NCBI GenBank assembly: GCA_016025055.1
Contig: CP065590.1
Span: 868,001 to 932,000, forward strand
Origin: Chryseobacterium indologenes
GTDB lineage: Bacteria > Bacteroidota > Bacteroidia > Flavobacteriales > Weeksellaceae
DNA length: 64,000 bases
Direction of reading: 5' to 3'
In this document: piece by piece, positions 36,494-46,551 of the stretch
How positions within the stretch are numbered: position 1 is the first letter of the stretch
How the letters are laid out: each line of letters opens with the position of its first letter
Translations under genes and position numbers: made by a program
Notes under the pieces: generated by a model
What the model saw: the letters and a program-made list of their open reading frames with translations, nothing else
Told to the model about the DNA's origin: nothing
Database searches by the model: none

Positions 36494-37936
36494 TTATGAG
36501 GCTGCAATTTTACCCTGCAATTGTAAAGCTCCGATAAGTTTCATTCCTTTGGTTAAAGTCTCAAATCTCATATTCTCTTTATTTACAAAAGCATCAATAG
36601 TAAAGAAATCTTCATTCTCTCCGTTTGTGAGTAATTTCAGTTTCAGAATATATCCTTTTACACTTCCGTCTTCAAGCAATTCGGTTTCTCTGAAATCGAT
36701 CAGTTGACCAATAAAATCAAAGCATGCATAATTAGGCAGGTCCTGACTTGGAGCATAGGTCGTAAAGTCCTCGGTCATTTTAGTTCCATCCGGTAATTCG
36801 GTATTTTGATTAATTTCAAGGACAAAAACAATTCCACTGATATTAACTTTCAAATGAGGCTGCGTTAAATAGGTGTTTTTATTCTCCGCATAATCCGTTG
36901 CAAAAAACCATACTCCAAAAGAATCTCTGGCCGGACCGGCTACAATGGCATGCAGATCCTGGGCATGCTCCCATTCTCTGATAGATCTTGTTTCAAAATC
37001 TAAAGTATAGTCCGTTTTTACTTCAGGAATGATAGTGCTCACTTCATCAGCAAAAATTGTTTTAAACCTTACATCCTTAAATTCCGCTTTGTTCTTATGT
37101 TCTCCTGAAGGATCAGGAATTGTAAGAGGGCTCATATATCCTGAATAATCTTTGGTCTGAAAATTTTCGTGCCCAAAAATTCCGCCCCAGATATGCGAAA
37201 GATTGTGTACATTGGATTTTCTAATGATAATTCCAGCTTCATTGGTTGTTTCAGGAGCCTGAACTCCCTCTGTATTCGGGAAATAATTTTTACCATCAAC
37301 GAGCTGAGTGTTCATAATCTCATTATTTTCCTCATGGGAAAACTCCGCAAAACCTTTGTAAGTAATATTTTCATTTTCAAAAACGTAAGGCAGACCAACT
37401 TGTTTCTTATCTTCACCCTTACAGTGATATGAAAGTGAAATGGCTTTAAATTCTCCCGGTTTCATTGCCGGAGTATGATGGCCATTTTCCTCAAACTGAG
37501 AATGGTATAAAATCATATAAGACCTGATCTTCCCTTCATTAAGTTCGTTTTCAAATTTTTCCTCCATTTTTGCAATCGCCTGTTCCGGAGAAAATGCATA
37601 TGCATCTTCAGTAACTGCATATACAAAGCCTTCTATCTCTCCATTTTCTTTCTCAAAGGCAGAAATCGGAGTGTATTCACCTCTGAGCTGAAGTGCGATA
37701 GCATGCACAATGTATTCATTATAAATTTTGATTTTTTCAAACTCCTCATTTATTTTTTTCTCTTGTACAGGTTCTAAAGAAATTGATGGTATTGTTTCTA
37801 CCATTTCTTCAGTCATTTCCTCTACCTCTGTTTCTGGTTCTGCTACCTCTACATTCGGTGCTTCAAACTGTTGAACCGGGATACTGCTATTCTCCTGTCC
37901 GCTATTCTTTTTCTTAAAAAAATCAAAGATTCCCAT
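36494..37936 (-). CDS. Conserved protein of unknown function, 480 residues
   Basis: No family recognised with confidence. The protein has no signal peptide (MGIFDFFKKKNSGQ), a glutamate-rich low-complexity segment (about residues 30-60, EVEEMTEEMVE), then a mixed alpha/beta body with IVHAIALQLRGEYTPIS, SHIWGGIFGHENF and WFFATDYAENKN. It ends in a compact beta-rich region (FDFIGQLIDF, GYILKLKLLTNGENEDFF). The FxxFKKK start is often seen in cytoplasmic flavobacterial hypothetical proteins. It appears monocistronic. Confidence 0.75.
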   Translation of the reverse strand: MGIFDFFKKKNSGQENSSIPVQQFEAPNVEVAEPETEVEEMTEEMVETIPSISLEPVQEKKINEEFEKIKIYNEYIVHAIALQLRGEYTPISAFEKENGEIEGFVYAVTEDAYAFSPEQAIAKMEEKFENELNEGKIRSYMILYHSQFEENGHHTPAMKPGEFKAISLSYHCKGEDKKQVGLPYVFENENITYKGFAEFSHEENNEIMNTQLVDGKNYFPNTEGVQAPETTNEAGIIIRKSNVHNLSHIWGGIFGHENFQTKDYSGYMSPLTIPDPSGEHKNKAEFKDVRFKTIFADEVSTIIPEVKTDYTLDFETRSIREWEHAQDLHAIVAGPARDSFGVWFFATDYAENKNTYLTQPHLKVNISGIVFVLEINQNTELPDGTKMTEDFTTYAPSQDLPNYACFDFIGQLIDFRETELLEDGSVKGYILKLKLLTNGENEDFFTIDAFVNKENMRFETLTKGMKLIGALQLQGKIAAS

Positions 37937-38062
37937 ATTGTTATTATAATTGGCGGTAAATATAATAAAAGCGACGAATTACTGCATCATTTACAAAATG
38001 TCATTGTGTCACTTTCTGATGGGATGTTATTTTTGAAAAGTCATTTATCTGAGACTTAATGG

Positions 38063-38107
38063 GATAAAAGAATCGGCGGAGCCAAAGGCTCCGCCGATTC
38101 TTTTATC
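38063..38107. terminator. Long perfect hairpin at the 3' end of the S9 peptidase gene
   Basis: A 21-bp perfect stem (38063-38083 with 38087-38107; GC core GGCGGAGCC) and a 3-nt loop begins at the peptidase stop codon. A/T flanks make it bidirectional. Confidence 0.85.
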
Positions 38108-40997
38108 AATTAGGTTTTTCATCTGTTAACTCAAATCCCCAGTTTTTCCCTTTCTGGGTAGCTGGAACTCCTTTTGTCATCCAGACCGGAGCTTTAGCCC
38201 CTTTAAGATAATAGTCAAAAAACTGCTGCTCACGGATTTGGATATCTTTCCTGTTCTGACGTTTGACAAGGTTATGATCATCCCCGTTGTAATTCAGAAG
38301 CCATACAGGTTTTCCAAGACGGCGCAATGCGGTAAACATCTCGATTCCCTGGTACCATGGTACAGCTCCATCCTGATCGTTACTCATAATAACTACGGGA
38401 GTTTTCACTTTATCAATGGTAAAAAGCGGTGAATTTTTAATATAAAGTTCCGGTGCTTCCCACAAATTCTTACCTAATCTGCTTTGAGACTTTTCATACT
38501 GAAACTGTCTGTTCATTCCGGAAGTCCATCGAATTCCTCCGTACGCAGAAGTCATGTTGACTACAGGAGCACCACTCCAGGCCGCTGCGTACATATTGGT
38601 ATGGGCGATAAGATATGCTACCTGGTAACCACCCCAGCTTTGTCCCTGAATTCCTATTTTAGTACCATCTACCCACGAATTTTGCTTTAGCTTTTCAACT
38701 CCTGAATTAATATATTCCATCGCAGATTCTCCCGGAAAACCGTCAGTATAAGAAATATCAGGAGTAAAAACCAAATATCCGTTGCTCACAAAATAAGAAA
38801 TATTTAATCTTGAAGGCGTGGGAGCCGGTGCTACATAACGGTTCAGATTATCCGAAAGCTTTTCATAGAAATAAACGATCATCGGATATTTTTTGTTCGG
38901 ATTGAAATCTTCAGGCTTATACAAAACTCCTGTAGAAGTATTTCCTTTTGGCGTCGTCCAGTGCACCAATTCATCTGTTCCCCAATTATAAAGATTTTGC
39001 TGAGGATTTGTCTTACTCAGTTTTTGTTGTTCTGAAAAATCCGAGGTTACAAAAATATTCGGAGAATCTGTATACGATTCCTTTACCAGAATGTATTCTT
39101 CTGCATTCTTTGCCTTCTGAAGATTTCTATATCCCCACACATTTTCCATTTGAATTTTTACAGGATCAACATTTGATTGAATCGACGTTTTAAAAATTCC
39201 ATTCGCCTTGGATGTATTGTCGAATGCTGATAAATAAATAGAAGACTTTCGGTTTAAGCTTTTGATATCTTCATCCAGGTCATAGGTATCAAATGTTATT
39301 TTATTTTTTCGCCCGAATCCGTTCGTTATATTTCTTGGTTTCTTTGAACCTTTCAGGAAAAACTCCCAAAGATCATACCGGTCCCTGATAATGACAGATT
39401 CATCATTATTGGTCCAGGAGGCAATGCCATAAGAGCTTGGGAAATCCGGCATATCAAACTCTTCATCAACAAAGGAAACAGATAATCCATCATTGAGCGG
39501 GAGTGTTTGTTTTGTTTTAACGTTATAGCTCAGCCACTTCCCTTTTTCTTTGTCAAAAATCACCACATAATTTCCTAGCGGAGAGACCTCCACTGATCCG
39601 TTCAGGTTTTTAACAACTTCCGTTCGTTCTCCGGTTTTATTGTTAATCAGAAAATAGGTCTTCTTCGTTGCACCTTCCCATTGCGAAGGAATACGGTTGT
39701 TTAAACTTGTGATACCAAGGGCAAATTCAGCGTTCCCTTCATTCACCCATCGTAAAGTATCCAGATCCTCACCGTCAATATTTCTAAAAGAATCCGGTTT
39801 TTCCGTCTGCATTACAGCTGCGTATGATTTTTTCAGATCGTTTTTCAATTCTTTTAATTGTATCGTTTGCAGGTAGTCATCTTTATAATTCCAGATATCT
39901 ACAACAGCATGATCATTGGCAATCATGGCAGTATCTTTTGCTATGGGTTTCGGAGCTACACCAAAATACAGCTGTTTTCCGTTTTTGCTGAATAAGGGCA
40001 AACGGTTTTCAGAAATCACCCAATTTTTTTTCATTTGTGTATTGTCATTGGTAACAATTTCTTTTTTATTTCCTTTAAAATTAAAATAATACAATTGATA
40101 CAGCTTCACCAAATCATTCTGTGCAGAAGAAGTTCCTACAAATGCCAGCTGATTTCCTTCTTCATCAAAAGACAATTGTGAAAAATCGCCTTCCATTTCA
40201 GAAGCTTTCATGACTGTTCCCCTCTGCAGATCAATTACCTGCACCGTCTGAAGCGCATATTTTTTCGGCTTTGATTTGTCAGTCTCTTTTTTATCATCAG
40301 ATTTATCCTCTGTTGACTCCTTTCCTTGCTTTTTATCCTTTTTTTCGTCCGGCTTCTTGGTTACAAAAGCAAGCTGCTTTCCATTTTTGCTGAACTCGTA
40401 GCGGATTACATTATCATACGTTGTATTTTTTCCATTCAAAAGATTTCGTACTACCAGCTGAAGGGGTTTCTCGTTTTTATCATCTTGTTTGTCATCGCCA
40501 TCTTCTTTATCTGAGGCGTCATCTGAAGATTTATCTTTTGTATTTTCCAGAAGATACGCAACGTAGGAGCCGGATTTTTCAGGAATTTTAAATGTTTTCA
40601 CATTGGGAATCTTCTCCGTCTGACCATTCAAAAAATCTACTATGGCGAGGCTGTCTTTTGTGAGTTTGTTTTTTTTAAGCTTTTTATCTTTTACCGCTTT
40701 TATATCTTTATACAAAGGACGGATCTGAAAAACGGCAAATCTTGAATCACCTGTTAAATTTACTTTTGTTGCCCTTTCAAACTTTCTGGAAGTTTTATTT
40801 TTAACTGAGTATAAAAAAAGATTAGAATTTCCTTCCTGAACATCTACGGAATAGGCAATCCACTTTCCATCATTTGTTATTTTTCTCGAACCGATATTCT
40901 GCCAGCTATCATAGACAGAATGATCTAAAGGTTTTTTCTGTCCATACATAAAGCAGGTCATGATGAGCAGAATAAAAACGGTACATTTCAACTTCAT
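38106..40997 (-). CDS. S9 family peptidase (prolyl oligopeptidase type)
   Basis: A 963-residue secreted serine peptidase with a signal peptide (FILLIMTCFMYGQ). The N-terminal two-thirds is a beta-propeller-like region containing two lysine/aspartate-rich low-complexity inserts near residues 150-175 and 220-245. The C-terminal alpha/beta-hydrolase domain has the nucleophile in GIQGQSWGGYQ (about residue 787), the aspartate in NDQDGAVPW (about 874) and the histidine in GDDHNLVKR (about 905). The architecture matches dipeptidyl-peptidase-type enzymes that are abundant in protein-degrading Bacteroidota. Substrate specificity is not predictable. Confidence 0.93.
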   Translation of the reverse strand: MKLKCTVFILLIMTCFMYGQKKPLDHSVYDSWQNIGSRKITNDGKWIAYSVDVQEGNSNLFLYSVKNKTSRKFERATKVNLTGDSRFAVFQIRPLYKDIKAVKDKKLKKNKLTKDSLAIVDFLNGQTEKIPNVKTFKIPEKSGSYVAYLLENTKDKSSDDASDKEDGDDKQDDKNEKPLQLVVRNLLNGKNTTYDNVIRYEFSKNGKQLAFVTKKPDEKKDKKQGKESTEDKSDDKKETDKSKPKKYALQTVQVIDLQRGTVMKASEMEGDFSQLSFDEEGNQLAFVGTSSAQNDLVKLYQLYYFNFKGNKKEIVTNDNTQMKKNWVISENRLPLFSKNGKQLYFGVAPKPIAKDTAMIANDHAVVDIWNYKDDYLQTIQLKELKNDLKKSYAAVMQTEKPDSFRNIDGEDLDTLRWVNEGNAEFALGITSLNNRIPSQWEGATKKTYFLINNKTGERTEVVKNLNGSVEVSPLGNYVVIFDKEKGKWLSYNVKTKQTLPLNDGLSVSFVDEEFDMPDFPSSYGIASWTNNDESVIIRDRYDLWEFFLKGSKKPRNITNGFGRKNKITFDTYDLDEDIKSLNRKSSIYLSAFDNTSKANGIFKTSIQSNVDPVKIQMENVWGYRNLQKAKNAEEYILVKESYTDSPNIFVTSDFSEQQKLSKTNPQQNLYNWGTDELVHWTTPKGNTSTGVLYKPEDFNPNKKYPMIVYFYEKLSDNLNRYVAPAPTPSRLNISYFVSNGYLVFTPDISYTDGFPGESAMEYINSGVEKLKQNSWVDGTKIGIQGQSWGGYQVAYLIAHTNMYAAAWSGAPVVNMTSAYGGIRWTSGMNRQFQYEKSQSRLGKNLWEAPELYIKNSPLFTIDKVKTPVVIMSNDQDGAVPWYQGIEMFTALRRLGKPVWLLNYNGDDHNLVKRQNRKDIQIREQQFFDYYLKGAKAPVWMTKGVPATQKGKNWGFELTDEKPN

Positions 40998-41149
40998 TTT
41001 TAATAATTTTTAAGGATTAAAAGTATGATATTTCTTTGACAAATTCACATAATTCCAGGATTTTGATCAGTGAAAAAATGCCATTCTGTCACTTTCTGTG
41101 TCATGGTATTTTTTTTGAGAAAGATTTGAAAATTAAAATCTAAAATATT

Positions 41150-43043
41150 ATGACTAAAGGAAATATTAATGTATCCGTGGAAAACATTTTTCCACTTATT
41201 AAAAAATTTCTTTACAGTGACCATGAAATATTCTTAAGAGAATTAATCTCGAATGCAACTGACGCCACGTTAAAGTTGAAACATTTAACAGGCATTGGTG
41301 AAGCAAAAGTCGAATACGGAAATCCGAAGCTTGAGGTTAAAATTGATAAGGAACAAAAGACTTTACGTATCATCGACCAGGGTATCGGGATGACAGGTGA
41401 AGAAGTTGAAAAATATATCAACCAGGTGGCATTTTCCGGAGCTGAGGAGTTTCTGGAAAAATATAAAGATTCTGCAAAAGATTCAGGAATTATCGGCCAC
41501 TTCGGATTAGGATTCTATTCTGCATTTATGGTGGCAGAAAAGGTGGAAATCCTTACCAAGTCTTATAAGGACGAGCCTGCTGTACGATGGATCTGTGACG
41601 GAAGTCCTGAATTCACTTTGGAAGAAACAACAGATAAAACAGACAGAGGTACAGAAATTATTCTTCACATTGCTGAAGATTCTGTAGAGTTTTTGGAGGA
41701 AACAAAAATTCGTGAGTTGTTATTAAAGTATAACAAATTCATGCCTGTTCCTATTAAATTCGGAACGAAAACACATACTTTACCATTACCGGAAGATGCT
41801 CCTGAGGATGCTGTAGCTGAGACTGAGGAAATAGACAACATCATCAATAATCCTGCACCGGCATGGACTATTGCTCCAAGTGAACTGAATAATGAAGATT
41901 ATATGAAGTTCTACCACGAGTTGTATCCTATGCAGTTTGAAGAGCCTTTATTCCATATTCACCTGAATGTTGACTATCCTTTCAACCTTACCGGAGTCCT
42001 TTTCTTCCCGAAATTAAGCAACAACTTAAATATTGAAAAGGATAAAATTCAATTATATCAAAACCAGGTATTTGTAACAGACGAAGTAAAAGGTATTGTT
42101 CCGGATTTCCTTATGTTGCTGAGAGGAGTGATTGATTCTCCGGATATTCCGTTGAATGTATCCCGTTCTTATCTTCAGGCAGACGGAGCTGTAAAGAAAA
42201 TTTCTTCTTACATCACGAAGAAAGTAGCTGATAAAATGGCTTCTCTGATCAATGAAAACCGTGAAGATTACGAGCAAAAATGGAATGACATTAAAGTAGT
42301 CATTGAATACGGAATCGTTACAGAAGATAAATTTGCAGAAAAAGCAGATAAATTCACCTTATACCCTACAACAGACGGAAAATATTTCCTTTGGGATGAG
42401 CTGACTGAAAAAAATCAAACCGCTGCAAACTGATAAAGACAATAAATTGGTAATTCTTTACGCAACTAATGCTGATGAACAACACAGCTATATTCAGGCT
42501 GCAAAAGATAAAGGATATGAAGTCCTTTTACTGGATACTCCTATCACTCCACATGTGATCCAGAAACTGGAAACTTCGAAAGAAAATATTTCATTTGCAA
42601 GAGTTGATGCTGATCATATCAATAATCTGATCAAAAAGGATGAACCTGTAATTTCAAAGTTAAATGAAACAGAAAAAGAATCTTTAAAGAAAAATGTAGA
42701 GGAAGCTATTCAGGATTCTAAATTTACGGTTCAGCTTGAAGATCTTGACAGCAGCGATGCTCCGTTTACGATTACCCAGCCTGAGTTTATGCGAAGAATG
42801 AAGGAGATGCAGGCAACCGGTGGAGGCGGTATGTTCGGAATGGGAGGTTTCCCGGAAATGTATAATCTTGTTGTGAATTCTAACAGTGAACTTTCTCAAC
42901 AGATCTTAAAAACGGAGAATACCGAAGAGAAGCAAAATGTAATCAAATACGCTTTGGATCTTGCTAAGTTATCCCAAAATCTACTAAAAGGAAAAGACCT
43001 GACAGATTTTATCCAGAGAAGCTATAAGCAACTTGAAAAGTAA
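41150..43043 (+). pseudogene. htpG: Molecular chaperone HtpG (Hsp90), frameshifted
   Basis: Hsp90 chaperone with an N-terminal ATPase of the GHKL fold: NVSVENIFPLI, LRELISNATDAT (catalytic Glu/Asn), IDQGIGMTGEE, GHFGLGFYSAFMVA, then middle and C-terminal domains. The frame breaks near residue 420 in the A7 run at 42408-42414; deleting one A joins it as LTEKIKPLQTDKDNKLVILYATNADEQ and restores a 630-residue protein, the normal length. The downstream fragment on its own would start with TTG at 42447. Probably an assembly indel, since both halves are well conserved. Confidence 0.9.
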
Positions 43044-43048
43044 TATAC

Positions 43049-43082
43049 AAAAGACTGTTTCCATCTGAAACAGTCTTTTTTT
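43049..43082 (+). terminator. Terminator after htpG
   Basis: Stem AAAAGACTGTTTC / GAAACAGTCTTTT with a 5-nt loop and T-run. Confidence 0.85.
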
Positions 43083-43300
43083 GAAAATGTTGGAAGACGC
43101 AAGTCTCATAAAAATTCTTTGTGTCATTGCATTATCTCCAACAAAACAATCTAAAAATCATTAACAATTGATCTAATTTAGATTCATATTATAAAGCTTT
43201 TCTATAATTTCTATTCGCCTTCATTAGTTTACCCTACATTTTTCCGGTTTTCTATTGTATACATTGAGCTTTTTTGCCATTTTTGTATAAAATGTAGGTC

Positions 43301-43699
43301 ATGCAAAAAGAAAAATTACGACTTATTAGAAAGCAAAAAGGCTATACCCAGCAGCAGGTAGCAGATTTTATCGCTACAGATGTATCTAATTACAGCAGGA
43401 AAGAAAGTGGTGATGTAAAAATTATTCCTGATGAGTGGAACAAAATAGCCCGTTTTTTAGATGTTCCCTTAGAAGATATTTACGAAGAAGAGATCGCAGC
43501 AGTAGTTGTTAATAATGATCATCCTGTATTTAATGACCGATCTGCAGGTGCAATCACTAATCAGAATAATTATGATAATATTCCGGGAGCTATCATTGAA
43601 AATTTACAAGGATATATTGCCTTGTTAAAAGAAGAAAACGAAAGACTGAAAGAGGAATCAAAAGGTTCTCAAAGCCCTTCGACACGAGTAAAAAAATAA
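43301..43699 (+). CDS. XRE-family helix-turn-helix protein with coiled coil
   Basis: A 132-residue DNA-binding protein. Residues 1-60 form a Cro/C1-type HTH (KLRLIRKQKGYTQQQVADFI, VSNYSRKESGDV, FLDVPLEDIYEEE), followed by a linker and a C-terminal coiled coil (ENLQGYIALLKEENERLKEE) that likely mediates dimerisation. No phage genes surround it, so it is probably a chromosomal regulator. Targets unknown. Confidence 0.85.
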   Translation: MQKEKLRLIRKQKGYTQQQVADFIATDVSNYSRKESGDVKIIPDEWNKIARFLDVPLEDIYEEEIAAVVVNNDHPVFNDRSAGAITNQNNYDNIPGAIIENLQGYIALLKEENERLKEESKGSQSPSTRVKK

Positions 43700-43728
43700 A
43701 AATAGAGTGTCGGACTGGAACAATATTT

Positions 43729-43768
43729 ATATCACTCATATCAATGGTATGGGTGATATTTTTTTTCT
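43729..43768 (+). terminator. Terminator after the XRE gene
   Basis: Stem ATATCACTCATA / TATGGGTGATAT (one G-U pair) followed by an uninterrupted T-run. Confidence 0.75.
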
Positions 43769-43853
43769 GATTCCGAGATTCTCTTGAAGAACAATGAAAT
43801 CCGAATATTTTATTTTATAATAAGAATGATTCTGTCTCCGAAAGAAAAATTAA

Positions 43854-44150
43854 TTACAGCTCATCTATCGGGTCCCAAAACAATTTTTTGAAACCTTTTA
43901 TCCTCAGATTTTCCACAGTAATTCCTTCCGCTTCCAATCTCTTCTGGAACTCCGGAACAGATAATGTCCCTGAACTGGAAATGACACGATGGGCAGGAAC
44001 ATCTTCAGGGCAACCTCCCATAGCCTTTCCTACATGACGGGAATGATTAGGATAGCCTACAGCCTTGGCTATGGCACCATATGTGGAAACTCTTCCTTTT
44101 GGAATAAGTCTGGTCACATCGTATACCTGTTGTTTGAAAATTTCGTCCAT
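43854..44150 (-). CDS. Alkyltransferase-like protein (ATL), MGMT fold without reactive Cys
   Basis: A 98-residue protein equal to the DNA-binding domain of O6-alkylguanine-DNA alkyltransferase: IPKGRVSTYGAIAKAVGYPNHSRHVG with the recognition helix and arginine finger, then VPAHRVISSSG. In active enzymes this last motif is PCHRV; here the acceptor cysteine is alanine, so alkyl transfer is impossible. ATL proteins instead bind O6-alkylguanine, kink the DNA and hand it to nucleotide excision repair. Length is typical of ATL. Confidence 0.9.
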   Translation of the reverse strand: MDEIFKQQVYDVTRLIPKGRVSTYGAIAKAVGYPNHSRHVGKAMGGCPEDVPAHRVISSSGTLSVPEFQKRLEAEGITVENLRIKGFKKLFWDPIDEL

Positions 44151-44248
44151 AATTATTGTTTTTGCATCCTCCCAATTTGGAAAATCATTTTTAATGTTTG
44201 CATCATTTTTGAACTATCACAATTAATACTGCATTAAAAGATAAAGAT

Positions 44249-44395
44249 ATGAAAAAATCGTTTTTCAGATTGCTGAATGTGATCAATAAAAAGATCCTTC
44301 CGAAGTTGAGTAATAAGGATCCTAATCAATTATCGAAAATTGAAAAAGGTATTTTAGCTTACCGCTATTTTGTGTTAGTCAATTCATTGGATTGA
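44249..44395 (+). CDS. Small conserved-looking basic protein, 48 residues
   Basis: An ATG at 44249 opens a 48-codon frame (MKKSFFRLLNVINKKILPKL ... ILAYRYFVLVNSLD) with an amphipathic, lysine-rich N-terminus. The pattern KxxFxxLLxxINKxxLPxLxxKDPxxLSK..xAxxxYRYxVLxxSLD resembles a family of very short flavobacterial proteins of unknown role. No Shine-Dalgarno is evident, as usual in this phylum. Function not known. Confidence 0.55.
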   Translation: MKKSFFRLLNVINKKILPKLSNKDPNQLSKIEKGILAYRYFVLVNSLD

Positions 44396-44500
44396 TTTTG
44401 TATTCCCTTAGATGAAGCAGCTTATGCAGATGAGAACTGAAAAGTCATCGTCTTTATGATTTCCAGCAAGTAATTATTATCTGTGGACCCTGCGTATTAC

Positions 44501-44534
44501 AAAAAAAACGCTCCAAAAATTTGAAGCGCTGTTA
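44501..44534 (-). terminator. Terminator after the deoxyhypusine synthase-like gene
   Basis: Minus-strand hairpin GCGCTTCAAATTTTTGGAGCG-type stem with one bulge followed by U8 (plus-strand A8 at 44501-44508). Confidence 0.65.
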
Positions 44535-44561
44535 TTTTAATCTCTGTGGAGAATGGTATTC

Positions 44562-45533
44562 TTAATTTTCTAAGATATAAGAGAACATTAATGGTGCACA
44601 GATCGTTGCATCACTTTCAACGATAAACTTCGGTGTAGTGATATCCAGTTTACCCCAGGTGATTTTTTCATTGGGAACTGCTCCGGAGTATGAACCATAA
44701 GATGTTGTAGAGTCAGAAATCTGGCAGAAATAAGACCAGAAAGGAATGTCATGCATTTCCATATCCTGATACAACATAGGTACTACACAAATTGGGAAAT
44801 CTCCTGCGATACCTCCACCGATCTGGAAGAATCCGACTCCTTTTCCTCCTGAATTTTTAGTATACCAGTCAGCAAGGTAAGTCATATATTCAATCCCTGA
44901 TTTCATTGTAGTTGCTTTTAGCTCTCCTTTGATACAGTAAGAAGCAAAGATGTTACCCATTGTAGAGTCTTCCCATCCCGGAACTACGATTGGCAAGTTT
45001 GCTTCAGCAGCAGCGATCATCCATGAGTTCTCTCTAGGAATTTCATAATACTGCTCCAATACTCCAGAAAGGATCATTTTGTACATATATTCGTGTGGGA
45101 AATATCTTTCTCCTTTAGCTTCTGCATCTTTCCAGATTTCTACAATATGCTTCTGTAATCTTCTGAAAGCTTCTTCCTCAGGAATACATGTATCTGTAAC
45201 TCTGTTTAGACCTCTTTCTAAAAGATCCCACTCATCCTGAGCAGTCAAATCTCTGTAATGAGGAACTCTTTCATAGTGAGAGTGTGCTACAAGGTTCATC
45301 AAATCCTCTTCAAGGTTAGCCCCTGTACAAGAGATAAAATCTACTTTACCCTGACGGATCATTTCAGCAAGAATCTTCCCTAATTCAGCAGTAGACATTG
45401 CTCCAGCCAAAGTAATCATCATTTTTCCGCCATCTTTAAGATGGGCAACGTATCCTTTAGAAGCATCCACCAATGCAGCTGCGTTGAAGTGCAGGTAGTA
45501 CTTTTCTATGAATTCAGTTATCGGTTTGCTCAT
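44562..45533 (-). CDS. Deoxyhypusine synthase-like family protein
   Basis: A 323-residue NAD-dependent aminopropyl/aminobutyl-transferase fold. Conserved features: MITLAGAMSTAELGKILAEMI, DFISCTGANLEEDLMNLVAHSHY, VPGWEDSTMGNIFASY, GVGFFQIGGGIAGDFPICVVP, SDSTTSYGSYSGA and WGKLD, where the lysine corresponds to the enzyme-intermediate lysine of deoxyhypusine synthase. Bacteria lack eIF5A, so family members are thought to make homospermidine or other polyamine derivatives; the substrate is not established for this group. Confidence 0.88.
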   Translation of the reverse strand: MSKPITEFIEKYYLHFNAAALVDASKGYVAHLKDGGKMMITLAGAMSTAELGKILAEMIRQGKVDFISCTGANLEEDLMNLVAHSHYERVPHYRDLTAQDEWDLLERGLNRVTDTCIPEEEAFRRLQKHIVEIWKDAEAKGERYFPHEYMYKMILSGVLEQYYEIPRENSWMIAAAEANLPIVVPGWEDSTMGNIFASYCIKGELKATTMKSGIEYMTYLADWYTKNSGGKGVGFFQIGGGIAGDFPICVVPMLYQDMEMHDIPFWSYFCQISDSTTSYGSYSGAVPNEKITWGKLDITTPKFIVESDATICAPLMFSYILEN

Positions 45534-45973
45534 TTTTTAAATTTTTGCAAAGATAAAACTTAAAAACGGAATGCAACCCAAGCACTTGAAGAAAGTATTG
45601 TAAAGGGGTGCTTTTTTATCATTTGTTAAATACCCAGGTTTGAATATGTTTAATTGATTTACTTTTTGTTGGATAAACGGAAGGACGCAAAGGTTTTTTT
45701 TCTTTATTATGTACACGATAGCTGTTTCGGACGGATGTCTGAATTTCTTTTATTAATACGTAATTGTACCAGAAAAAAAATGTATTCCCGAAGCTCCATG
45801 GTCCTATGTGGCTTTAAAATTTCGAACGACATAGGAACATAGAAATATATAATTTTTATTACTATATTGATAACAACTGTTCGCCGCTATGAAAAGTATG
45901 ACAGATAAAAACAGAAAACGCAGCCCAATATGGACTACGCTTTCTTTGTAAATCGACCCTATATGACAAAGTT
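45534..45973. other. Intergenic region
   Basis: 440 bp with no gene I can support. It contains the promoter region of the minus-strand deoxyhypusine synthase-like gene and, at about 45913-45945, a hairpin (AAAGCGTAGTCC / GGGCTGCGTTTT on the minus strand, with mispairs) that probably terminates the GreA/B-like gene. Confidence 0.55.
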
Positions 45974-46354
45974 TTATCCTTCCCAGGTTTCTACTTTCAT
46001 GATTTCAATGGTTCTGTTTCCGTCTTTAAAAGGCCAGTCGATGATATCACCAACTTTATAGCCGACTACAGCAAGAGCAATTTCAGAAAGTATAGAGTGC
46101 TTATTCTTTTTTAGTTTTTCTCTGGTAGAGGGTACAAAAATATATTCATGTTCAACATCAAGGGTGTGATCCTTTAAAGTTACCTTTCTCTCGACTGTTA
46201 CTACATCTTTAGGTAAATCTCTTCTCAACACCTGTTTAGCTTTTCTCAATTCTTCAGCAAGCCTTTTTTCTTCAGGTATACTTACTTTCTTTCTTCTGAG
46301 TGTATCTTTTATAGCATCGTAAATTCCTGTAGTTACGATAATTTGTTCGGACAT
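45974..46354 (-). CDS. GreA/GreB-family transcription factor (Rnk-like)
   Basis: A 126-residue protein. The C-terminal half has the FKBP-like Gre domain (VVTVERKVTLKDHTLDVEHEYIFVPSTREK, SILSEIALAVVGYKVGDIIDWPFKDG), while the N-terminal helices are short and lack the full GreA coiled-coil with its acidic tip. This suggests a Rnk-like protein that binds RNA polymerase without cleavage stimulation; a true anti-pausing role is possible but unproven. Confidence 0.8.
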   Translation of the reverse strand: MSEQIIVTTGIYDAIKDTLRRKKVSIPEEKRLAEELRKAKQVLRRDLPKDVVTVERKVTLKDHTLDVEHEYIFVPSTREKLKKNKHSILSEIALAVVGYKVGDIIDWPFKDGNRTIEIMKVETWEG

Positions 46355-46551
46355 TTTTCAATTTTTTAGGATTAACGTGCAGTTATTTTCCGAAGATCCA
46401 ATGAGAACGCAGGCACAGCTATGCCTTCTTCTATGGAAAACCGCAAAAACAATAAATAAAATCCGGAGTATTCCCCTGTCTTGGATCCTGACAGGGCTTA
46501 ATTGATAAAGTCCTTTGAACTTTTCAGAAAAGAATCTGTATGCAGATAAAG

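Noticed and set aside
45654..45842. 62-codon plus-strand reading frame
   Set aside because: Low-complexity composition, no promoter or family signal; likely chance.
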